Part shown: positions 52,728 to 61,247 of the stretch, piece after piece | Numbering within the stretch: position 1 is the first letter of the stretch | How the letters are laid out: every line of letters starts with the position of its first letter | Origin: Akanthomyces muscarius | Lineage: Eukaryota > Ascomycota > Sordariomycetes > Hypocreales > Cordycipitaceae | Direction of reading: 5' to 3' | DNA: 64,000 nucleotides | NCBI RefSeq assembly: GCF_028009165.1 | Contig: NC_079242.1 | Span: 1,798,001-1,862,000, forward strand | Made by a program: the position numbers and the translations under genes | Notes under the pieces: generated by a model | Databases searched by the model: none | What the model saw: the letters and a program-made list of their open reading frames with translations, nothing else | What the model was told of the DNA's origin: nothing

Positions 52728-55069
52728 TTATTGGCGTCTAAAGGAGCTCTCTGTAGCAAATCCGTCTCCGTCTCCATCTTTACCAGAGGCGCTCGCAGCC
52801 GGAAAGCTGTCTTCTGACGTGGCATCAATCGCCGACTCGCCCAGCGCCGCATTCTCATCCCCGTCATCGTCGTCGTCGCCAACCTGCGTGTCCGGCACCA
52901 GCTGGGCGAGCATAATCTCCATGCGCGCCATGGCCTTTTCCATGGCCCGCAGGCGGTCCTCGAGGCTCTCCTGCTCCTGCTCGGCGACCGAGAAGGAGCC
53001 GCGCAGCTTCCTGCGGACGCCCGGAAACGTCGAGTCCCTACGCGACGGCGGCTTCCGCGTCTCGATGCTGCCCGCGGTCGTCTGGCGCGTAAACTGGCGA
53101 CGGATGAGGTGGTGCGTCATGGGGTCGTCGACGGCAATGTCGTCGCGGACGTCGTCCGACGGCGGCTCGTCAAAAACGGACCGGATGTACCGGCTGGCGG
53201 ACAGCTGCCACTTTTGCCAGAACCATTTTCGTCCGGGTGTCGCGTCGCCGCCGCCACTGCTGTTGCCGGGATTATACTTGTAGTCGTGGTGGTCCCAGCT
53301 GATGCGGCGCTCGGCGACGGCGATTATGAGCAGGAGCGGCAGGTTGACGAGCCGCACGGCGGCCACGTGAATCTTGTGGAACCAGCGTGGGCTCACGATG
53401 AACTTGAGCGGCAGGAATATAAAGACGGCCAGGATGTTGAACGGAGGCTGATAGGCAAAGATGGCGTCGGCTTTGACGCCCTCGAGGGTGAGCACGGCCC
53501 GACGGAACTGGATCTCGGCGGTTGCGTTGGCCGAGATGATGCTGAACGTGTTGGAGAGCATGGAGACGAGAATCGTCAGGAACAGCGTGTTGCCGAGAAA
53601 AGCAAAAGCCACCATAAGGCTCGGTCCCAGCAGCCAATGAAACTCGGCCGACCTCTGGATGCCGGTCCCGTCGAGACCGAACCAGATGAAGATCATCCAC
53701 TTGGAGATTGTCAGCCAGGGATGCGCGCCCTCTCCCAGCCACAGGAGCGACAGCAAGAAGCCAAAAAAGCACCACGCCGAAAGCGCCGTGAGGAGGAAGA
53801 AGTCGGCCATCATGGAGCGCAGCGATAGGAATACGAGGTTGTCGGAGAGCAAGGTGAAGGCTAGTCGCGGCACCAGCAATGGTGCCGCGAGCGCGAGCAC
53901 GTCAAAGGACTGCTCGCCCGGGCCGGGCAGTCCCGTGCGGAAGCTATGCACGCGCAGGATGAGATATACGCTGTAGATGAAGACGAAGCCGACGTCCAGA
54001 AACGACCACAGGTTCTGCGTGTACACGTTCCAGCCGTGGGCGATGAGCGTGGCAAACTGGTCCAGGCCCCAGCCAAAGGCGTAGACGGCAAAGAGGCACT
54101 CGGTGACGGTGAGCCTGTCCTTTTCGCGCAGCACCATGAGCGCCGTGTACAGCGCGAGCAGGATCGCAAACTGAATAGCCTCGAGGATGGTGCGGGTGCG
54201 CGGCACGATCAGGCGGTACTGGTTCAGCAGCGGCGAGCCGCGCGGGTCGTAGAGCGAGATGGGCTTGAGCTTGTAGTGGTCGGGGATGATGTCCCACTGC
54301 GTCGAGGGCGTGTAGATGACGCGGCCCTCGTAGATGGCGGCGACGACCTTTTGGCACGTCGTCGAGCTGAGAAAGTGCTTGCTCTCCGTCAGGATGGCCA
54401 CCTCGAGCGAGGGCAGCGTGCGGTGGTAGCCGCGCCAGATGCGCCGCTCGGCGGCCGCGCGGACGGCCCGCGGCGCGTTCTGGTACGGGTCGAAGCCGGC
54501 GACGAGGACGTGCGCGAGGAACAGCAGGCCCTCGCTCCCGTCGTGGTCCTCGCCAAAGCGGCGGAGGATGCGCGTGGCAATGATTTCGCAGAGCGTGGCG
54601 CGCGTCCAGTTGACGTTTTGGCGGTTGCTCGAGTAGGACTCTTCGTCGAGGAATTGGGCGCGATTCACCAGCAGGCAGTATACTATTTTGTTAAGACTAC
54701 GGGTTAGCATCCTGCTTGGTAGCTAGCCACTCCGATCTTATTTTATTTTTTCATTTTTTTTTACAACGTACCGATCGAGAGGTCATTTAGCTCGTAAAAC
54801 TTGTCGACGAGCGGCCGCACGACGGTAATGTTGATGCGCACGTCGCGCAGCTGCTCCAGGCTCAGGTAGTCCTCGACGACGCTGGTAATGTCGCGGCGTA
54901 TGCGGTGAATCGTCGTGTACACGGGCAGGTGGCTGTGCGGGTTGGTGACGCAGCTGTAGAGGCCGTCGTCGTCGCCGTGGTCGGTGTACATGCGGCTGAG
55001 GAGCGGCCGTCGCTGCTCGTCCTCTGGCGGCGGCAGCGTGATGCGTCGCCGCGTCGGTCGTTCCGTCAT
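52728..55069 (-). CDS. YVC1: vacuolar TRP-type calcium channel
   Basis: Fungal TRPY1/Yvc1 channel releasing Ca2+ from the vacuole after osmotic or oxidative shock. Exons 55069-54772 and 54682-52728 (89-nt intron, phase 1); 750 residues. The cytosolic N-terminal domain (residues 1-250) starts MTERPTRRR. The splice rebuilds LSIVYCLLVNRAQF, a family hallmark. Six or more hydrophobic segments lie between residues 275 and 560, with the pore region near the segment TISKWMIFIWFGLDG. The C-terminal tail holds an acidic stretch (DDDDDGDEN) corresponding to the Ca-sensing patch of yeast Yvc1. The coding strand is GC-rich and yields long false antisense frames. Upstream in-frame ATGs were not used because the sequence there is Lys-rich and leader-like. 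Confidence 0.93.
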
Positions 55070-55660
55070 GATGTGCCCTTTTTCCTTTTTTTTCTTCCTG
55101 TAGCTCTGTATATTCGGTAGAAATTCGAGACCGCGCCAAGTCGAGACAAAGTTTGTCCTGCTTTTGTTTTGTTTTTTGCTCGGTCGGTCGAGGACTGTCG
55201 AGGTCTGGAAAAAACGAAACGGGCAAAACACTAGGTGCCGCCCGTTTTACGTCTCCGCGCCGAACAGCATGATGCCGTGGGGAATGAAAACTCTATGCCT
55301 GCGCGAATGTCGAAGCGGTGCGAGGGAGCTTGGCAGGAGTCGGAGAGCGCTCGAGGACAGGATAGGCGTGGGGCTCGAGGCGAGGGTGAAACTTGGCGTG
55401 CAGCTTTGAAGTCGAGGACCGAGACCGCGGCCGTCACTGGCTGGTTGACGAGGCTCCGTCGTCAGTGGCGCCTCGCTATTTGTAGCCCACTCACCATCAT
55501 AGATCTCATCTTGCATTTCAGCTCTTGATTGCTGCATCACTGGCATTTACTGGGGCAAAATAGCTGCAATTCAGAACATGTGCATTGTTGTTTATTTTAT
55601 TTTTGCGCTCTTTTTCTTTGATACATGTGCTATGCAAGATTTCTCTTGGCCATTTCCATT
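55070..55660. other. intergenic, YVC1 upstream region
   Basis: About 590 nt between the YVC1 start and the end of the kinase-like gene, both on the minus strand. It is T/A-rich near 55080-55180 and contains no supported exon. Confidence 0.45.
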
Positions 55661-56900
55661 TTACAGGCGTGGTTTGCTGCCGTTTTGCGCAAGCTGCGCC
55701 AGCTGCCAGCCAAACTCGGCCATGGGTATTCTGCCCGCGGCATAGGCCTGCGCCTGGGCGCTGCTGGCCTGTCGCACCGCGTAGCGTGCGGCGATGCCTT
55801 GCAGGATGCCCGCGAGCTTGTAGAGGCTGAAAGACGCGCCCCAGTTCAGCTCCGGCAGCGGGTCGTACCCCGAGGCGGCGGCGTACCACTTGACGATCTG
55901 GTCCGGCTGCGGCAGGCCAGGCGTCTTGCCGGGCAGGAAGGCGGCCGACTCGGCGTGCATTCCCTCCGAGGCCTTGGCCAAGTAGAACTGGGTCAGGAAG
56001 TTGCAGACATCGGAGAGCGGGTGGCCGATGGTGGCCATTTCCCAGCTGTTTCGATCGCCTGTCAGCGTCATCTGGCCGCCGAGAAACCCGAGTCGGGAAC
56101 ATGAGAGAGAAGAACTTACTCTAGAATGCCAATGATGCGGGGCTCCGTCTTGTGAAAGATGACATTGTCAATCTTGTAGTCGCCGTGAATGAGCGTCGCT
56201 CTGTCCTTGGGCTGCTGCTTTACGTCACCGAGAAAAGCCATCATCTCCTCAAAGTGCGGCAGCTGGCCGACGGGCTCCTCGGTCTCGACATCCGCCACCT
56301 GGGCCTGCTTCTCGCAAATGGTCGTCCACGTCTGCACCTGTCTGCTGTAGAATCCCTCGTGCTTGCCAAACTTTTCCAGGCCGACCTTGCGGAAGTCGAC
56401 CTTGTGGAAGCGGGCCAGCGTCTCGATGGCGGCCTTCCACAGCGCGGTGCGCTCCTCGGGGCCGACGCCGGGCATGGTAAAATCCTCAAAGATGCGCCCG
56501 TCGAGAAACTCCATGATGTAAAAGGGCGTGCCGATGACGCTGTCGTCCTCGCACAGCGCGTAGGCCTTGGGCACCGCAATGTCGGTGTCGCGCAGCGCGT
56601 GGATGATGCGGTACTCGCGGTCGACCCTGTGCGCCGTCTTGGAGATGATCTTGCCCGGAGGCTTCTTGCGCATGACAAACTTGTTACCAACGGCATCGGT
56701 GATTTGATATGTCGGATTGGATTGGCCAAAGCCAAACTGGTAGCGGGTTAGTTGAACTCGCACACGGTGCAGGCATACGGGCGGCTACATGGCAAACGTA
56801 CCTGCTTTAGCTGCAGCGGTGTCTTGATCTCCGGCACATTTTCATCCACGTACTTGGCAAATGCCTTTTCATCGATTGGTTGTCTGATTTTACCTGCCAT
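55661..56900 (-). CDS. aminoglycoside phosphotransferase-fold kinase, ACAD10/11-like
   Basis: Small-molecule kinase of the APH family resembling the kinase part of ACAD10/11, which in animals phosphorylates 4-hydroxy fatty acyl-CoA; here it stands alone. Exons 56900-56802, 56736-56120, 56045-55661; 366 residues. Visible motifs: FGFGQSNPTY (nucleotide loop), YIMEFLDGRIFED (hinge), HGDYKIDN at 217-224 (catalytic Asp219) and, rebuilt over intron 2, LDWEMATIGHPLSD with metal-binding Asp239. DWE instead of DFD is usual for this subfamily. The C-terminal helices end QNGSKPRL; the last residues PRL resemble a weak PTS1 but not convincingly. No acyl-CoA dehydrogenase domain follows. Confidence 0.9.
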
Positions 56901-58407
56901 GATGTCCAACTGCCCGCCACACGGGGGGAATTGCTGAGATGCGAGATGAAGTTGAACAGGGCGGGGTGAGCGAGGTACGAAGCTCTCTCTACCGGTGCAG
57001 ATGGCTATAGCTTCGGTGCGCAGTCAATGTCTCACTAGCTCACAGGGCGGCTTATACTTTATGCTGCAGATATGAGACGGCTTCTCTGGGTCAGAAAGCA
57101 ATAAGAGAAACCTTGCGCAAGCTATGTCAGAGACAGAAATAAGCGCACGCGACTGATCCAAGGTAATTGGAAAAGGCAGCCGAGGCTACTCGCCTCTCTC
57201 CGCGGGATGTCATTTGGCAGCGTCGGCCCCACATGCTCCCCCAGACTGCGACGCGCCACGGCCCCAATTCTGCAAGGTGAAAGACAAGAATTAGTTAAAG
57301 ATGGCAATTAGGTAGGCAACCGGCGATTCTCCAAAAGTCCGTCTCTCCACGCATCGCATCTGCAAGACTACAGCGCTGATGGCCATCTAACAACTTGAGC
57401 AATCTAGTCCGAGACGGCGTTATTGGGTTGCTGGATTAGTAGGTAGGCACCATGCATATAACACGCTGGCTAGGTATGTAGCACAGTAGCACATAGTAGG
57501 TAGCACACAAGTCCAGAGTCAGAATACACATCATCAATTTGACAAAAATAACAACGCAGATATGTCCTTTCCGAGGCATGCATCCGGCGACGGACCAAAC
57601 CAGCCATTGCTTTCTATAACCCGCCACCCAAACAAAAAATTTCAGGATCCCATTGCTGAATCAAGTAAAAAACGAGTAAATAAGAATATAATCCATGTGA
57701 GCGGCCCGGCGCTCAGCGTTTTCCTCCTTTGTATCCTCTCTGCGCTTATGAAGCGACGTTTCAAGCTTTCTCAGTTCTTCCCCTCGATTCGACACACTCG
57801 TCTTTTTTTGCGGCCCTTGATTTTTCCGAGTTTTTCATTCTTCGTTTTCAATTCATTGTACAACCTAGTGGCTGTCCCAATGCATTGGCCGACGCTGTCT
57901 GCTCTGGTTCCGGTGTCGCAAACAGTCCGTCAAAACCTCCAGGTCCAGGCCGAGAGAACATCGCCGGACAAGCGCTGGGGGGTATTCATCACATCAAAGC
58001 CCACCCAAGCATCCTATCCATTCGCCTACCCGTAGTGCGCCAAACACAATCAACACATTGTATTCCGCGCCGCACCACAACCCACATCAAGTCATCATGT
58101 CCCTGAAAAGAAATTACAGTACGCCTAAGCAAGAGTTTGAGGGTGCCCATCGCTGAGCAAACCGAGGGTGCTGGCCAAGAGGAACCAGCCAGTGAGTCGT
58201 TGTAGGCTGCTCGGTAGAGAGTGCGTTTTATATATGCCGCGAAATCCGCACGGTCTCGATATCCTGGTCGAAGAAAAAGAAAAAGAGTTGAAAGGAGCAA
58301 GAAGCAAAAGAGAAGAATGATAGCTCCCCTGCAGCATTCGTAAATCGTAACAAGTAATTGCAACAACCCCAGGCTGATGTGTCTGGTTGTCCTGTACAGC
58401 CAGTTCA
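56901..58407. other. intergenic between kinase promoter and HAP2 3' flank
   Basis: 1.5 kb with no recognised gene. A hydrophobic frame on the minus strand (57989-58408) and a frame 57562-58035 are not supported by any family or splice evidence. Confidence 0.4.
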
Positions 58408-59145
58408 TCAGCTGGTTTCCGCTGCGGCTTCGGCGTTGTCCTCGTCCGCGTCGTCATTCTTCTTCGACCTCTTGTTGTGTCCATCATGTGCGGATTCTGA
58501 CTTGCGCTTAGCACCAGCACCAGCACCAGTGGGCTCCCTGGGCTCATCGACATCACCTTCGCCTTCTTCGGGGCTGTCCTCTGGACCTTTGCCATCCTTC
58601 TCGAGGGCAGCGACCTCTTCTGTCGTCAGGAAGCGACCCCCGGGTCCTCGAGGTCTCCGCATGGCGTGATTGTGACGCGATTCGTGAAGATATGGGCGTC
58701 TGCCCTTGGAAGTCAGGCGGAGCTGCTCCTCAAGCCTTTGGCGCGCAACGCGGCGCTTCAGAATTCGATGGAATTGCTTCGCATTGACGTAAAGCGGAGA
58801 CTCTTCGACGACGCCACTCGCGGCCATCTCGGGAGACTGTGGATGAGCCATGGCCATTTGCGCCTGGGGGACGCCGGGTCGACCCATCATGGCCTGCGGG
58901 TTTGGGACCCCTGACTGGCTCACTCGGCGCGATATTTGGCTGTTCATTCGCGGAGAGGCACGGCCGTCCTTCTTCCCGCCCATGCGGGGAGATGTGTGAG
59001 GCATGTTGGGGTCGGAGTGCATGTAGGGGTAATTTGAGCCAGATGCGGCGGCGGTGGCTGCCATGGCAGCAGCTTGAATGCCGTTCATGTTGTAAGCGAC
59101 TGGCTGCATGCCTTGCTGCGGCACGCCATATTGAGGTTGATACAT
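58408..59145 (-). CDS. HAP2: CCAAT-binding complex subunit HAP2 (NF-YA), N-terminus uncertain
   Basis: Sequence-specific subunit of the heterotrimeric CCAAT-binding complex (HapB in Aspergillus), a global regulator of respiration, iron and redox genes. From [10 protein letters not shown] the frame gives 245 residues. The NF-YA core (about residues 115-177) is complete: [18 protein letters not shown] for subunit assembly and [19 protein letters not shown] for DNA binding, then GGRF. The C-terminal tail is acidic with [17 protein letters not shown] as nuclear signal. The frame is open upstream to about 59293 but has no ATG. A CTCAG acceptor lies close before the Met, and relatives carry a Gln/His-rich N-terminus, so one or more upstream exons are likely missing from this model. 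Confidence 0.9.
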   Translation of the reverse strand: MYQPQYGVPQQGMQPVAYNMNGIQAAAMAATAAASGSNYPYMHSDPNMPHTSPRMGGKKDGRASPRMNSQISRRVSQSGVPNPQAMMGRPGVPQAQMAMAHPQSPEMAASGVVEESPLYVNAKQFHRILKRRVARQRLEEQLRLTSKGRRPYLHESRHNHAMRRPRGPGGRFLTTEEVAALEKDGKGPEDSPEEGEGDVDEPREPTGAGAGAKRKSESAHDGHNKRSKKNDDADEDNAEAAAETS

Positions 59146-59717
59146 GCTGTGCGCTGAGGCCAAACTTGGCCCGGCCTTGTAGTGTGTTGGCAGCAGGCGA
59201 ATGAGCGACTGTGGTACGCCGTGCGACTTGTTGACGCAGCCGGTATTTCGGGGTGCGGAGAGGGTCGCGGTATATGAGACGCCAGTGGCGGGTACCTAGG
59301 TAGACAAAGCGAAGCGACCTAGAACGCGCACAAGTCTACGAATGCCGAGTACGTTAGCAAATTACATCACCGGCTTATTGATTAGGCATGGATGGCAGAA
59401 CAATGAGCGCATAGGTAGGTAGTGGTCTGCGATCGCACTGCCCAAGCTGTTGCTAGCGGGGTGGTGGTGCCCCTCCCCCATTGATGCGCTGGCAAAGCTC
59501 ATGCAACAGGCTGCACGGCGGCGGGGGAGGCTCAAGCACCCTTTTTTTGGGAGCGTGAAAGGTGACAGGATGAACTGGCGATGAGGAGCCGGCGCAGCTT
59601 TGGCCAGGGTGTAAAGAGGCCCGATGGGAAGGATGGTGGTATTGGGCCGCTTGTTGGCCCAATAGCGCGGTGGGCGCTCCAAGTGCTCATCCGCAAGCAG
59701 CCAGGGCAGCGATGGTC

Positions 59718-59741
59718 ATGATGATGATGATGATGATGATG
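59718..59741 (+). repeat. (ATG)8 trinucleotide repeat
   Basis: Eight ATG units followed by two GTG, upstream of HAP2. On the minus strand it would encode a His run if it were exon; this is not claimed. Confidence 0.9.
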
Positions 59742-60658
59742 GTGGTGGGGATAATTCTGCACCGCATTTCAACAAGAAGCAGACAGTTGTCGCAATGCTC
59801 GATGGCAGCACCGTCTCGTGGCAAGAAGCCGGGCTCCTGCAGCGAGGTTGCATTGATAAGGCGAAGCAGCGCGAGTCGGCTTCGTCGGGGACAGGCGGTG
59901 CCGACGACGCAACAGGCCGGACAAGAAGGAAGATGAAGATGAGGGAGCACCGTGAGAGGGTCAGGAACTTACACAACAGTGGCGTACAATTGCAGTTGGA
60001 CAGGGCGAGGCGAAGACGGTGCAACGGCCAGGCTGAGGCGCAACTGTCAGCTTCTGTTGTGTTGGGCCTGTTCTAACAAGGCGAGGCAGGGAAAAGCGCG
60101 CAGGCCAAGTGCGCGGCGCGAAGCGAGGCCCGGGGCGCAGAGAGGGAGTTGGGGTCAAAGGGCGAGTGGGATGAGCATTCTCGGGCGTGCTGGAGGGCAG
60201 GAAAAGGTGTATAAGTAGGAAAAGTAGGACAAGAGCTCACCTTGAAGCTGTGCGACAGTCGGATGTTGGGCCGTAGATGAGCGCGTCGCAGCGGCTCAAA
60301 GAAAAAGCAGCAAAAAAGCGTGATTTGCTGCAATTAAGAATGGGGTTGGCAATGTCGAGGGTAGATCAAGCAAACGCCGCAGACGCGCCGTGTCAGCTGA
60401 CAATGGTGAAGTATCCAATGGCGAAGAGAAAGAGAGCAGCGACGACGACGATGATAGGCCTCGTGTATCGCGAAGATGCGATGGCCTTGGGAAAAGACGC
60501 GGTGCGAGAAGCTGATTTGCTGGCTGGGAGGGGGCCGGTTAGCGGATGGAAGAAGGTGGTTGGTGCGTGAAGAATTGGAGGAGCGAGTAGTTTTTGGAGG
60601 TTTCAGCGGGCACAGTGGGCTGCAGATGGTGCTAGCAGGGGGATCCAGGCAGGTCGAC

Positions 60659-60702
60659 TAGGTACCTAGGTAGGCAGGTAGGCTGGAGGTAGGTAGGTAG
60701 CG
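60659..60702 (+). repeat. TAGG/GGTA-type imperfect tandem repeat
   Basis: A run of taggta/ggtagg units with an embedded TACCTAGGTA palindrome, flanked by further copies at 59292 and 60828. Confidence 0.8.
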
Positions 60703-60712
60703 AGCGTGGCGA

Positions 60713-60732
60713 GGCATGGCATGGCATGGCAT
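60713..60732 (+). repeat. (GGCAT)4 pentanucleotide repeat
   Basis: Four perfect GGCAT units directly after the TAGG-type repeat. Confidence 0.9.
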
Positions 60733-60827
60733 GGCAGCAGAACTCGAAAATCGGGCGTCCAGCCTTTTCCAAGCCCTGTTTGCCGCAGCGCAACAGTGTT
60801 ATAGGTACTGATAATATCAGGTAATCA

Positions 60828-60841
60828 GGTACCTAGGTACC
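60828..60841. repeat. perfect 14-nt palindrome of the CCTAGG family
   Basis: GGTACCTAGGTACC is its own reverse complement and is followed by caggtaggtaacc. Confidence 0.85.
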
Positions 60842-61055
60842 CAGGTAGGTAACCATCAAAGGGCCTCTGCTGAGTACTGAGTGCTGAGAGAGCCCGCTCG
60901 CCGCCATCCCCAATCTGGCTCCAGCTGCATCACGCCAGTCGACCAAGCTCGGAGCTCCCACACCCAAGCCGCGCTCAAGCCGGCGCATTGCCGAGCTCTG
61001 CGTGCCGTGGGCGGAATCAGTTGGGCGCGCTGCGGAAAGCTGCCAAGTGCCAACC

Positions 61056-61247
61056 TACCAGTGGTACTGGTACATAAGGTAGGTGAGGGGGCGGGGGTCA
61101 CGGCCAGAGACACTCTGGTAGCCGATACCGTGGAATGTCATCCGCAGCCAAGGAAAACAGAACTCGGGCAACTTACCAAAAAAAAACTACCCGTCTATCT
61201 CGGTATACCGAGTACAGAGCACAGCACCAGTAATACTGGTACCAGTA
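61056..61247. repeat. cluster of short palindromes, TACTGGTA family
   Basis: Within 190 nt: TACCAGT-GGT-ACTGGTA (61056-61072), the perfect palindrome CTCGGTATACCGAG (61199-61212) and the perfect palindrome TACTGGTACCAGTA (61234-61247). Confidence 0.8.

Noticed and set aside
53109..54707. Two long plus-strand frames antisense to YVC1
   Set aside because: Shadow frames of a GC-rich membrane-protein gene, rich in Val/Glu/Arg with no recognisable family.
57989..58408. Hydrophobic 139-codon minus-strand frame downstream of HAP2
   Set aside because: Lies in the HAP2 3' flank, shows no family similarity, and its hydrophobic part stems from T-rich sequence.
59532..59762. Minus-strand frame with a ten-His run as the HAP2 N-terminal exon
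   Set aside because: The His run comes only from the (ATG)8 microsatellite, and no donor gives an in-phase join to the HAP2 frame that I could justify.
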